Shown: piece after piece, positions 17,240-25,152 of the stretch
Position numbering within the stretch: the first letter of the stretch is position 1
How the letters are laid out: every line of letters starts with the position of its first letter
Assembly (NCBI GenBank): GCA_002162095.1
Contig: CP021424.1
Location: 1,550,001-1,614,000 of the forward strand
From: Armatimonadetes bacterium Uphvl-Ar2
Lineage (GTDB): Bacteria > Armatimonadota > Fimbriimonadia > Fimbriimonadales > Fimbriimonadaceae
DNA: 64,000 bases
Reading direction: 5' to 3'
Program-made: the position numbers and the translations under genes
The notes under the pieces: model-generated
Seen by the model: only the letters and a program-made list of their open reading frames with translations
Told to the model about the DNA's origin: nothing
Database searches by the model: none

Positions 17240-18008
17240 TCTCGGGCTGACGACGCTGGGGCTTGCCCTGGCCGTCCTGGTCTCGGGGTGCCAGACGGGG
17301 GTGATGGCGTATCCCCTTGACCCTGAGCAGGTCGGCCAAGTGGATGCGGATCTGGTGTTGCGCACCTACAATGCCCACCGTGAGCGGCTGGAAGTGAGGG
17401 TGGCCAAGCAGGGTTTGGATCCGAAAGAGAAGGATCGCCTCCTGCGCGAGTTTCTCAAAACCTTTACTGACACCACGGACACCGGCAACATACCGATTGA
17501 GCAGGCGTACCAGTACGCCGACATGTTCCGGCTGGTGGGAGACTGGAAGACGGCCGAGAACCTCTACGGCGCGAGCGTGAAGTGGGCGGAGGGCCGCAAG
17601 GATTACGACCGATTCACCAACGATGCCCTTCGGCAAGCCTGGTGTTTGGCCGAACTCGGGCAAGTGAAGCCGGCGCTGGAACTCGCTCGTCGCACGTACA
17701 AGGTGCCTCCGGCGGCCAAGGCTCCCATCCTCTTCGCGGTGCTGTACGAAATCACGCCGGCCGCGCGGGGCAAGGGTCACGACCAAGAACTCGCCGAGCT
17801 CATTGCTGACGCTTGCGCCCAGCACGTGCAGGTCCGCGTGGACCCCGCTTCGGCCAGTGGGCAAGCGCTCATCCAGGGCCGCGCGTACCATATGGGCGTG
17901 GCGATGAACAAAGTCATCGAACTCTTTGGCAACGACGCCCGCAGCCCCAAGGCCCGCGAGCTCGTCGGTGATATTGCCACCCTCCTGGCGTCGGAGCGGC
18001 GCTTCTAA
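17199..18008 (+). CDS. Predicted lipoprotein of unknown function
   Basis: A 269-aa protein with a lipoprotein signal: basic start, hydrophobic run LGLTTLGLALAVLVSGC, acylated Cys at about residue 31. The mature part is helical and resembles TPR-type scaffolds (IEQAYQYADMFRLVGDWKTA, EGRKDYDRFTNDALRQAWCL, AELGQVKPALELARRTYKVP). The start at 17199 gives a signal peptide of normal length and lies inside the pyrC 3' end; an ATG at 17178 would add seven residues. It is followed 3 bp later by lgt, the enzyme that would lipidate it. Confidence 0.7.
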   Translation: MRSGIRVGITRPSNLGLTTLGLALAVLVSGCQTGVMAYPLDPEQVGQVDADLVLRTYNAHRERLEVRVAKQGLDPKEKDRLLREFLKTFTDTTDTGNIPIEQAYQYADMFRLVGDWKTAENLYGASVKWAEGRKDYDRFTNDALRQAWCLAELGQVKPALELARRTYKVPPAAKAPILFAVLYEITPAARGKGHDQELAELIADACAQHVQVRVDPASASGQALIQGRAYHMGVAMNKVIELFGNDARSPKARELVGDIATLLASERRF

Positions 18009-18011
18009 ATC

Positions 18012-18815
18012 ATGCTTCCCGAATTCTTCCAAATCGGCAATTTTCCGGTCCGCTCCTTCGGCGTGTTGATGATGATCGCCGTACTGGTGGGGGCGTATCT
18101 GGCCATGCGGCGCGCACCGCGCTACGGCTTGGACAAGGACGCCGTCATCGAGCTGATGTCTTGGTTGGTCTTGCCAGGCATCCTCGGGGCGCGGCTGGCT
18201 TACATTATCTTCAACTGGCAAACCGAGTTCGCTGGTCACCCGGAACGCCTGTGGACGCTCCGTTTTGAAGGCCTCACTTCATTTGGGGCGCTCGTGCTGG
18301 GCGGGCTGGGGGCGTACCTGTGGGCGCGCCGCCGCAAGATGGCCGCCGCCCAAGTGCTGGACATGATGGCCGTGCCCATGCTGGTGGGCTGGGCGATCGG
18401 CCGCGTAGGCTGCCTGCTCAATGGATGTTGCTTTGGGCGGGTGTGCCACGAGGGGTTCTGCGCGCACTTTGTCGACGTGGGCTACCGCGTGCCGGCGCAG
18501 TGGGTGGATATCGTTCTGCTCAGCATCGCGGCGGTGCTGGTGGCGTGGTCGGAGCGGATCGCGCTCGGCAAGGGCCAGGTGTGGCGTGTGGGCACGTCGT
18601 TCACGCTGGCGGTCATAGCCTTTGCCATCAGTCGGTTTGGCTACGAATTTTTGCGGGCCGGCACGGCCGAGGAGTATGAGCTTGGCTTGGCCAGTGGTCG
18701 CGTCATTCCCAGCCTGGGCGTGACGGAAGCGCAGATTGCTTCGCTCGTTCTGGCCGCGATTGGGGTGGTCTGGCTGCTGGTGCGGCGGACTCAAAAGGGA
18801 CGTTCGCCAACATGA
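18012..18815 (+). CDS. lgt: Prolipoprotein diacylglyceryl transferase
   Basis: A 267-aa polytopic inner-membrane enzyme that adds diacylglycerol to the lipobox Cys of prolipoproteins. It has seven hydrophobic segments; PVRSFGVLMMIAVLVGAYLA, LVLPGILGARLAYIIFNW, the conserved SFGALVLGG, and the Lgt signature GRVGCLLNGCCFGRVC near residues 130-145. RFGYEFLRAGTAEEY near the end is the conserved RxxxExxR-like region. It works with LspA, which lies at 38.5 kb. Confidence 0.95.
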   Translation: MLPEFFQIGNFPVRSFGVLMMIAVLVGAYLAMRRAPRYGLDKDAVIELMSWLVLPGILGARLAYIIFNWQTEFAGHPERLWTLRFEGLTSFGALVLGGLGAYLWARRRKMAAAQVLDMMAVPMLVGWAIGRVGCLLNGCCFGRVCHEGFCAHFVDVGYRVPAQWVDIVLLSIAAVLVAWSERIALGKGQVWRVGTSFTLAVIAFAISRFGYEFLRAGTAEEYELGLASGRVIPSLGVTEAQIASLVLAAIGVVWLLVRRTQKGRSPT

Positions 18816-18935
18816 ATGCTTCAGCAAGCCGGTCTAGATAGGCATCGGCGACCACGCACGGAACATAGACGTACGTACACTCCTTTTTCCCCATGTTCGC
18901 TTGATCGAAGCAAATTCCTCTGGTAAGATCAAAAT
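18816..18935. other. Boundary region before the restriction-modification pair
   Basis: About 120 bp without a convincing gene. It marks the change from GC-rich backbone to AT-richer DNA. A minus-strand frame starting MGKKECTYVYVPCVV runs back over the lgt 3' end and is judged a shadow. Confidence 0.4.
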
Positions 18936-19769
18936 GTGATTCGAGAAGAGGTCCGATTCGGTGAAGCCGAATACGTCGATCAGATATTGCACGGTGACAA
19001 CGTGCAGGTGCTGTCCTCGCTGCCGTCTGAGGTAATTGACCTCTCAGTATTTTCTCCGCCGTATGATGGGATCAGAGATTACAACTCAGATTGGGCCTTG
19101 GATGTGATCGGCCTTGGACGGGAGTTGTATCGCACAACTAAGGATGGCGGAATAGCAGCAATGGTGATTGGTGATGCGACCAAAGACTTCGCCAAGTCGC
19201 TAACTTCCTTTAGGTGGGCTTTGGATTGGTGTGACCATTGTGGTTGGCGGATGTTTGAAACATGCATCTATCAACGTGCTGGTAATCCCGGCGCTTGGTG
19301 GAATCGAAGGTTTCGTGTAGATCATGAGTACATCATGATCTTCTTGAAAGGGGGGCGACCTCGCCATTTCGATAAGTCAAAGTTAATGATCCCATCAAAG
19401 CATGCAGGCAAAATTTATTCGGGGACGGATAGGTTGACGAATGGTGGGACAAGGCAGATTGAACCCAAAGAAGTCAACGCTATGAAGTGCCGAGGTACGG
19501 TGTGGCCTTATAGCACTAGCAACACGGAGGGTAATCGGACGAAACTTCGGCACCCTGCTACTTTTCCGGATAAGCTTGCAGAGGACTTAATAGGTTGCTT
19601 CTCTGAGCCGGGGGACTTGATCGCCGATCCTTTTTCTGGCAGCGGCACAACCTGTGTCATGGCAAGAAACGCTGGACGGCGATACCTCGGTATTGATGTG
19701 TCTGCGGAGTATGTTTCGATTGCAAATGAAAGACTTGTAAACGAAACGCAGTTGAGGATGGTTCAGTAA
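18936..19769 (+). CDS. Beta-class DNA methyltransferase (N4-cytosine or N6-adenine)
   Basis: A 277-aa site-specific DNA methyltransferase. The catalytic motif IV, VFSPPYDGIRDYN, lies near residues 38-50. SPPY is typical of N4-cytosine enzymes, although some N6-adenine enzymes also have it. The SAM-binding motif DPFSGSGTTCVMARNAGR lies at about residues 231-248, C-terminal to the catalytic motif; this order defines the beta class. YLGIDVSAEYVSIANERL follows. GTG at 18936 is the only reasonable start. The next gene begins inside its stop codon (TAATG). AT-richer base use than the neighbours suggests acquisition by transfer. Confidence 0.92.
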   Translation: MIREEVRFGEAEYVDQILHGDNVQVLSSLPSEVIDLSVFSPPYDGIRDYNSDWALDVIGLGRELYRTTKDGGIAAMVIGDATKDFAKSLTSFRWALDWCDHCGWRMFETCIYQRAGNPGAWWNRRFRVDHEYIMIFLKGGRPRHFDKSKLMIPSKHAGKIYSGTDRLTNGGTRQIEPKEVNAMKCRGTVWPYSTSNTEGNRTKLRHPATFPDKLAEDLIGCFSEPGDLIADPFSGSGTTCVMARNAGRRYLGIDVSAEYVSIANERLVNETQLRMVQ

Positions 19770-20416
19770 TGAGTATGCAGGGAGATGTGAAAATCTTGCT
19801 CCACCATTTGAAGGGCATGCCCGTAATATGGGATGGCAAGTCCTGTATTCAGGAGATGAAGGAGCAAGACTATCAATGGCGGCAGATGGAATGGTGGGCC
19901 TTTTACTTTGAGTTAAAGAGCCGAAATCTTCTCGAGACAGAATTTGAATTCCCAGGGGATCGGGTGGGCCGTGTTGGGTTTGACCTGAAAAGAAGTGTCA
20001 ATTGGGACTTAAAGTGCAAGGCAATAAAGTCCGATGAACATAAGGCAATTCTGAACGACAAGGAGGCCATGAAGGATTCTATACAGAGGTATGGTGAGCA
20101 TGGAGTTATCCTGGCCCTATGTGATGTCGAGTACAACGATGTGGATCGGACTTTTCAGAAGTGGCATGCAAAATTGATGGAGAAGCCTTCGAAGTACACA
20201 GTCGAAAGGGAAAAGCGCACTAGCAATTCTAGGTACAGAAAAACCAGCGCAACTCTCGACGAGATCCTCTTACTACGGATCACCGAAGATAACCTTCAGT
20301 ATCTTTCAACGTTCAAGCAAGGTCGTAACTCCAACGGCAATCCTCGGCGAGAAAAGTATATGCTTGATCTTGAAGAAGTGGATCGATTCCTCATCGATAC
20401 AATATCTTTTCGATGA
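19769..20416 (+). CDS. Putative type II restriction endonuclease partner
   Basis: A 215-aa protein with no family I can name. It is coupled to the methyltransferase gene (start overlaps the stop), is similarly AT-rich, and has features of a PD-(D/E)xK nuclease: VGRVGFDLKRSVNWDLKCKA, where Asp72 precedes WDLK (Asp80-x-Lys82), a D...DxK layout, after an acidic residue in QMEWWAFYFELK. ALCDVEYND may form a later core strand. The expected role is cleavage of the sequence protected by the neighbouring methylase. The assignment rests on context and this motif only. Confidence 0.6.
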   Translation: MSMQGDVKILLHHLKGMPVIWDGKSCIQEMKEQDYQWRQMEWWAFYFELKSRNLLETEFEFPGDRVGRVGFDLKRSVNWDLKCKAIKSDEHKAILNDKEAMKDSIQRYGEHGVILALCDVEYNDVDRTFQKWHAKLMEKPSKYTVEREKRTSNSRYRKTSATLDEILLLRITEDNLQYLSTFKQGRNSNGNPRREKYMLDLEEVDRFLIDTISFR

Positions 20417-20520
20417 TTGTGTGCGGACTGCGTCGACATGTAGTGCATCTATCTGTGTTTAGCGCCTAAGTCGATTACGAAGGCCTCTAGCGTCCAGTGT
20501 CCTTATTTATTTGGAGAGTC

Positions 20521-21030
20521 ATGGTGTTTGCAGGCAAGTTTTGTGCAAGTCATGACGGCATCAAATGGCACACGGCGTTGAAGATTGCCGATGTCCAAAT
20601 CAATGCCCACGCGGAGGCGTGGCTGAATCAACCGGACTTTCCATACGGGACGGTGCCGCCGGTTGAACTAGTCTTCGCGACCGTCAGCGAATTGGGCTTA
20701 CCCCACGGCGGCACACGCGCCGAACTCGAGGCTGCTGCCCAAACGCAGGGGCTGAAGCCGTGTTCGGTCATGGCCGCGTTGGCTTTGCGCCTCGCCTGGA
20801 CCGACCAACCCGAGGGCCGCCTGGCCCGCGAGCACCGCGCCCCCGACGGCTCGGTCACCGTCATGAGCCTGCCATTCCTCTCCGAGCCCCCCGGTGAGCC
20901 CGGGGACCATTACGGCTTCTATCTCCTCCAAGCTGAAGGCCAACTCTGGATGCGCGGCTACGTCGCCCCCGCCGACCACATTTGGGCGCCGCAAGACGTC
21001 CTCGCCTGGTCCAAAGTCAGCTCCCATTAG
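20521..21030 (+). CDS. Hypothetical protein
   Basis: A 169-aa soluble protein that I do not recognise. Base use returns to the GC-rich backbone after about the first 40 codons. It begins MVFAGKFCASHDGIKWHTAL and ends with an alternating aromatic/charged region (HYGFYLLQAEGQLWMRGYVA) that looks like beta strands. GGAGAG lies just before the ATG at 20521, which supports this start over an in-frame start at 20497. Its left end lies at the right boundary of the AT-rich segment. No catalytic motif is visible. Confidence 0.55.
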   Translation: MVFAGKFCASHDGIKWHTALKIADVQINAHAEAWLNQPDFPYGTVPPVELVFATVSELGLPHGGTRAELEAAAQTQGLKPCSVMAALALRLAWTDQPEGRLAREHRAPDGSVTVMSLPFLSEPPGEPGDHYGFYLLQAEGQLWMRGYVAPADHIWAPQDVLAWSKVSSH

Positions 21031-21093
21031 GCCACCCGCACGCCAAGCCGAGCAGGGAGGTAAACTCGAAGGCTCTTACCCACGGGAAGTTTT

Positions 21094-21309
21094 ATGCGAG
21101 TTCGGAACAAAGAATTGCGAGCACGGCGCAACCGCAAGGCCAAGCGCGTGAAGGAGCTGATTAAGGAAGCTATCGCGGCCAAGAAGTCGGGCGCGACCAA
21201 GAAGGCCCCCAAGGCCACGGCCGTCGAAGCTAAGCCCAAGAAGGCTGCGGCTCCGAAGGCTGCTCCCAAGAAGAAGAAGGAAGAAGCGGCTCCCGAAGCC
21301 GCCGAGTAA
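21094..21309 (+). CDS. Small lysine/alanine-rich basic protein
   Basis: A 71-aa very basic protein: MRVRNKELRARRNRKAKRVK followed by KELIKEAIAAKK and a low-complexity Lys/Ala/Pro tail ending in Glu-rich residues. The tail is like histone H1 C-terminal domains, and the N-terminus is a dense Arg/Lys helix. It may bind DNA or RNA. A GGGAAG motif precedes the ATG. Its frame is the same as that of lipB downstream, separated by a TAA stop. Confidence 0.65.
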   Translation: MRVRNKELRARRNRKAKRVKELIKEAIAAKKSGATKKAPKATAVEAKPKKAAAPKAAPKKKKEEAAPEAAE

Positions 21310-21375
21310 CTTCAAGGATTCAACCCTACGTCGTCTCCCGCCGTCCCCGCCTTTCAGGTTCGCGACCTCGGTCGC

Positions 21376-21972
21376 ATGGGATACCACCCCGCGTGGGATG
21401 TGCAGCGAGATGTCATGGAGAGTGTCCGGGCCGGTGGTCCGGACACGCTTTTGTTTGTGGAGCACGACCCCGTTTACACCCTGGGGGCGGCGTTCCAGAC
21501 CCAGAACCTCAAGTGGTCCGAAGCGGAGTGCGCCGCGCGGGGCATTGAGCTCGTCGTCACCGATCGCGGGGGCGATGCCACCTATCACGGCCCTGGCCAA
21601 GTGGTGGCCTATCCGATTTTCAACCTCGAGAATCGCGGCCGCGACCTCCATCGCTGGATTCGGAGCATCGAAGAAGCTGTGATTTTGGCGATCGCCGAAT
21701 TCGGGATAGAAGGCCGTCGGTTTCCCCCGCACACCGGGGTCTGGGTGGATGACGCCAAGGTATGCGCCATCGGCATCAAGGTCAAGCGCTGGGTGAACCT
21801 GCACGGCCTTGCGCTCAATGTCCACACCGACATGACGCACTTCGAAGGCATCATCCCGTGCGGCATCCAAGGCTACGGCGTGACGAGCCTGCATGAACTC
21901 CTGGACCCGGCCCCAAGCATGGAGCAGGTCAAAGCCGCGCTGGTGCGCGGTTTCGAGGCGCTTTCGTCTTAA
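21376..21972 (+). CDS. lipB: Lipoyl(octanoyl) transferase
   Basis: A 198-aa cofactor-transfer enzyme that moves octanoate from ACP to lipoyl domains. LLFVEHDPVYTLGAAF, DRGGDATYHGPGQVVAYP (RGGxxTYHGPGQ signature), CAIGIKVKRWVNLHGLALNV (catalytic Lys) and GIIPCGIQGYGVTS (catalytic Cys) are intact. The first ATG gives MGYHPAWDVQ. Immediately upstream, in the same frame, the translated bases read QVRDLGR, which matches the normal LipB N-terminus (vrdLGrmxY), yet no ATG, GTG or TTG lies between there and the TAA at 21307. The start is therefore either noncanonical or truncated. The 3' end shares a TTAA with the DUF1501 gene. Confidence 0.92.
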   Translation: MGYHPAWDVQRDVMESVRAGGPDTLLFVEHDPVYTLGAAFQTQNLKWSEAECAARGIELVVTDRGGDATYHGPGQVVAYPIFNLENRGRDLHRWIRSIEEAVILAIAEFGIEGRRFPPHTGVWVDDAKVCAIGIKVKRWVNLHGLALNVHTDMTHFEGIIPCGIQGYGVTSLHELLDPAPSMEQVKAALVRGFEALSS

Positions 21973-23207
21973 GATTTAATGAGGTCGAGGGTCGGGAATT
22001 CCGAGCCCAGCACCAATCCCGCATCGTTCCCCAGCCAGTTTTCAAGCGTGGTGGCATAGACGCTGCGGAAGTCCGTCTTCCAGGGCACGTCACCTCGGCT
22101 GAGGTTGGTCAAGTCCGGATTCGGGCCGTGGAATCCGCCCTTTACGCGGCTACCAATCAGGAACATCGGGGCGGCCTCGCCGTGGTCGGTGCCCAGGCTG
22201 CCGTTCTCTTCCACGCGGCGACCAAATTCACTGAAGACCAAGAGCGTCACCTTCTTATCCAGCCCGGCGGCTTCCATTTCGCGCTGGAAGGCCAGCACCG
22301 CATCCGAAAACTCTTGCATCAGCTTGGCGTGGGCGTCCTTCTGCCGGGAGTGGGTGTCGAATCCGCCGTGGCTAAAGTAGACGACCCGCGTTTGCGGGGA
22401 GGCCATCAAGAGCTGGCTGATCTGAGCGAACCCGCGCCCGAATCCGTTCTCGCCGTACGTTTGCTTGGGCTTCGCGCCGTCGAGTTTGGCGTTCAGCAGG
22501 TTCATGGCATCCAACGCCGCTCGGTTGGCATCCTGGATCGTGCGGATCGCGGAACCCTGTTCGGCGTCACGCCCTTGGATTTGGCGGAGCAGCTTCTCCG
22601 CATCGGCGTTGCCCACCAGGGACTTAATGTCGGCCAGGCTGGCAAAGCAGGGGATGCTGGCATCCTTAGCCTGCAGGGCGAGTGGACGCTCGGTGCTGAG
22701 GCCCACGCACGCCACCGGGTTGTACATCTGCTGCGCCAGGCGCTCGTCCATGCTGCGGCCGATCCAGCCGTACGGGAGCTTGGCGTCGGGGCTGGCAGAC
22801 TGCCAGATGTCCATGGACTTAAAGTGCGAGCGGTTGGGGTTGGGGTAGCCCACGTTTTGCACGATGGCTACCTTGCCTTCCTTGTAAAGCGTGGCGAGGC
22901 CACCCATGGTGGGGTGCAGACCCATCGCTTCGTTGAGATGCAGAACCTCGTCCCCCTTTAGCGCCAGGGTGGGGCGGGCTTTGGCGTAGAGTGAGTCGGC
23001 GAAGGGCACCACGGTGTTCAGGCCGTCGTTGCCACCGCTCAGCTGGCACACCACCAGGATGTTGTCCGGGTCCACTTTGCGGCCACCGGCGGCGCGAATG
23101 AGGTCGCCGTGCGCTACGGCCGCCAGCCACCGGGGGGTGCTGAGGCCCACCGCAATCATGGTGCCCTTGGCTAAGAGTTCTCGACGGGTCAAATTGTTTT
23201 CACTCAT
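21969..23207 (-). CDS. Tat-exported DUF1501 family protein
   Basis: A 412-aa member of DUF1501, a sulfatase/alkaline-phosphatase-fold family common in planctomycetes and Armatimonadota. The N-terminus LTRRELLAKGTMIAVGLS is a twin-arginine signal. LVVCQLSGGNDGLNTVVPF is the family start, YFSHGGFDTHSRQK and LLVFSEFGRRVEENGSLGTD with HGEAAPMFLIG are the conserved central and C-terminal blocks. It is probably periplasmic; the substrate is unknown. It is divergent from the gene at 23237 with only 29 bp between start codons. Confidence 0.88.
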   Translation of the reverse strand: MSENNLTRRELLAKGTMIAVGLSTPRWLAAVAHGDLIRAAGGRKVDPDNILVVCQLSGGNDGLNTVVPFADSLYAKARPTLALKGDEVLHLNEAMGLHPTMGGLATLYKEGKVAIVQNVGYPNPNRSHFKSMDIWQSASPDAKLPYGWIGRSMDERLAQQMYNPVACVGLSTERPLALQAKDASIPCFASLADIKSLVGNADAEKLLRQIQGRDAEQGSAIRTIQDANRAALDAMNLLNAKLDGAKPKQTYGENGFGRGFAQISQLLMASPQTRVVYFSHGGFDTHSRQKDAHAKLMQEFSDAVLAFQREMEAAGLDKKVTLLVFSEFGRRVEENGSLGTDHGEAAPMFLIGSRVKGGFHGPNPDLTNLSRGDVPWKTDFRSVYATTLENWLGNDAGLVLGSEFPTLDLIKS

Positions 23208-23236
23208 GGCGACCTACAAGGTAGTGTACGGCAAGT

Positions 23237-23677
23237 TTGGACGAATTACAACCGCCCAAGTTCAGTAGAAGGCCGGCAGATATTCCAATATCTTCGGTCG
23301 TTGCCGCCTTGTGCTTGTCCATTTTGACCCTCGCGGTGTTCGGTCAGGCCCAAAACACGGGGCCGGAGAGCGCCATCCGGCAGTACCACCAAGCCTTGTT
23401 GGCCTCGCCCGCCGGGGAAGATCTTGGGCCGGTGATTCCGCAGCAAAACCCTGGGGCTACGCAGCCGTTCAATCAGCTTATCGGCCAGCTGTTGCGGGCG
23501 GGAGCGCAGGTTCGGTTTGGGCGCATTACCAAACAGCTACCGGATGCCACGGTGGAGGTCGCCTACCTGCGGCCCAACGGCGAAACCTGGGCGTTCCTCT
23601 ACGTTCTGCGCCGCGAGCAAGGGGTGTGGCGGGTGGATGTAGAGCAGACGGCCCGGGGCAGTCTGAACCGGAGTTAG
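23237..23677 (+). CDS. Small membrane-anchored or exported hypothetical protein
   Basis: A 146-aa protein with one hydrophobic segment (ISSVVAALCLSILTLAVFG) near residues 18-36, then a soluble domain with alternating strands (VRFGRITKQLPDATVEVAYL, WAFLYVLRREQGVWRVDVEQ). This looks like an NTF2/DUF4878-type small domain, but that is only an impression. The start is TTG at 23237; a TAGTGT box ends 9 bp before it. The next gene has a similar layout, so the two may be related. Confidence 0.55.
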   Translation: MDELQPPKFSRRPADIPISSVVAALCLSILTLAVFGQAQNTGPESAIRQYHQALLASPAGEDLGPVIPQQNPGATQPFNQLIGQLLRAGAQVRFGRITKQLPDATVEVAYLRPNGETWAFLYVLRREQGVWRVDVEQTARGSLNRS

Positions 23678-23704
23678 CCCCTTTTGGGGTTCAATGGAGG
23701 CGGT

Positions 23705-24139
23705 ATGCGCCAAGCGGGACGCGTTCACTGGATTGTGTTGCTCGGGATCATCGGGGCCGTTGTGGTCGCGGTGGGCTTCTTTGCCACTTTCTTCTTTGGA
23801 TCGTCCCCGGAAGTTCAGGCGAACCGATTCCTTGTGGCCTTGGCCAAGGGCGATAAAGCCGGGCTGATGAAATACGGGGCGTCCGACATGGACCCCGCCG
23901 AGCTCGAAAAGGCTTGGGAGGTCACCCTGGATCGAGGGGAGTACTACCGCTTCGCCTGGAAGATTCAAGGCTCTACCAAGCAGTCGGAAGATTCCGCCGT
24001 GGTGAGTATCCTCATCAACAAGGGCATGAACAGCCAGAGCTACGACGAGCCCATGAGCATCCCCATGATCAAGCAGGACGGGGAATGGAAAGTCGCGGTC
24101 GGCGAACTCAGCCGAAAGATGTATCCGTCGCTACCCTAA
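23705..24139 (+). CDS. Membrane-anchored protein with DUF4878/NTF2-like domain
   Basis: A 144-aa protein with one N-terminal membrane segment (WIVLLGIIGAVVVAVGFFAT). A soluble domain of the DUF4878 style follows: SSPEVQANRFLVALAKGDKA, then a beta-rich part (YRFAWKIQGSTKQSEDSAVV, GEWKVAVGELSRKMY). Such domains are usually periplasmic or extracellular. The ATG at 23705 has an excellent Shine-Dalgarno (GGAGGCGGT) and is preferred over the longer frame. Confidence 0.7.
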   Translation: MRQAGRVHWIVLLGIIGAVVVAVGFFATFFFGSSPEVQANRFLVALAKGDKAGLMKYGASDMDPAELEKAWEVTLDRGEYYRFAWKIQGSTKQSEDSAVVSILINKGMNSQSYDEPMSIPMIKQDGEWKVAVGELSRKMYPSLP

Positions 24140-24192
24140 ACGGCGGGTTGCTGATTTTACAAACCATTAACCCGTTTTCCGGGAGGCGCGGG

Positions 24193-24198
24193 TAAACC
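24193..24198 (+). promoter_or_regulatory. -10 box TAAACC for the phosphoesterase pair
   Basis: TAAACC ends 6 bp before the GTG start at 24205; no Shine-Dalgarno is present. A leaderless GTG start is likely. Confidence 0.4.
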
Positions 24199-24204
24199 TC
24201 TGCC

Positions 24205-25152
24205 GTGCCCAAACTCTCGCGACGTGACCTGATGAAAGCCGGCGCCCTTACCGCCACTTCGGCCCTGGGAGCGGCGGCGTTGCCCAAGTTCCAAGAGAAA
24301 CCGGATGCCGAGCGCGTCCTGCGGATCGCTCACCTCACGGATATCCACGTACAGCCGGAGCGCAAAGCGGCCGAAGGCATGACCAAGACGCTGGAGATCG
24401 TGAACGGTCTGAGTGACAAGCCCGACTTGATCCTCACCGGGGGCGACCTCATCATGGATGCCTTCGGCCAATCCAAAGATCGGGTCAAAACGCAGTGGGA
24501 CATCTTCACCCGCGTGCTGCGGGAGAGCAACAAGATTCCGGTGCGGCACTGCGTGGGCAACCACGACTTCTGGAACGGCGCGGGCGGCCAGGGCAAGGAA
24601 GACCCGATGTTCGGGCACCAATGGGCGCAAGACGTGCTGGAGCTCGAGAAACCGTACTACGAGTTTGATCAAGCCGGTTGGAAGTTCATCGTGCTCCAAA
24701 GCACCTCTCCCGAAGGAGGTGGCTACAAGGGCCGTCTCGATGAAGAGCAGTTCGAGTGGCTGACCGGGGTTTTGCAAAGCACGCCCAAAACCACTCCCGT
24801 GCTGGTGCTCTCGCACATCCCGATCCTCAGCGCGTCCACCTTCTTTGATGGCGACAACGAGAAGTCGGGCAACTGGGTGGTGCCGGGGGCGTGGATGCAC
24901 ATTGACGCGCGCCGCATCAAGGACCTCTTCTTGAAGCACCCGAACGTGAAGGTTTGCGTCAGTGGTCACGTGCATCTGGTGGATGTCACCGAGTATCTGG
25001 GGGTGAGCTACGTGTGCAATGGGGCCGTCAGTGGCGGCTGGTGGGGTGGCAACTACCAGGAGTTCGGCCCGGGCTACACCATCATTGACCTGTTCGCGGA
25101 TGGCACCTTCCGCAACACGTACACCGAAACCGGCTGGGTCGCGCAAAGCTAA
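24205..25152 (+). CDS. Tat-exported calcineurin-like metallophosphoesterase (copy 1)
   Basis: A 315-aa exported phosphoesterase. The twin-arginine signal is SRRDLMKAGALTATSALGAA. The metal motifs of the calcineurin-like family are intact: [10 protein letters not shown] (Asp46, His48), LTGGDLIMD (Asp81), VGNHDFWNG (Asn119, His120), LSHIPI and SGHVHLVD. The substrate could be a phospho- or pyrophosphodiester outside the cytoplasm. It overlaps the next gene by 1 bp (TAATG); that gene is a close paralogue, so this is a tandem duplication. Confidence 0.92.
   Translation: MPKLSRRDLMKAGALTATSALGAAALPKFQEKPDAERVLRIAHLTDIHVQPERKAAEGMTKTLEIVNGLSDKPDLILTGGDLIMDAFGQSKDRVKTQWDIFTRVLRESNKIPVRHCVGNHDFWNGAGGQGKEDPMFGHQWAQDVLELEKPYYEFDQAGWKFIVLQSTSPEGGGYKGRLDEEQFEWLTGVLQSTPKTTPVLVLSHIPILSASTFFDGDNEKSGNWVVPGAWMHIDARRIKDLFLKHPNVKVCVSGHVHLVDVTEYLGVSYVCNGAVSGGWWGGNYQEFGPGYTIIDLFADGTFRNTYTETGWVAQS

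Noticed and set aside
18703-18894. Minus-strand frame MGKKECTYVYVPCVV... at the lgt 3' end
   Set aside because: The N-terminal residues look gene-like, but most of it overlaps lgt in antisense and no homology or promoter supports it. It might be a remnant cut off by the restriction-modification insertion, but I cannot show this.
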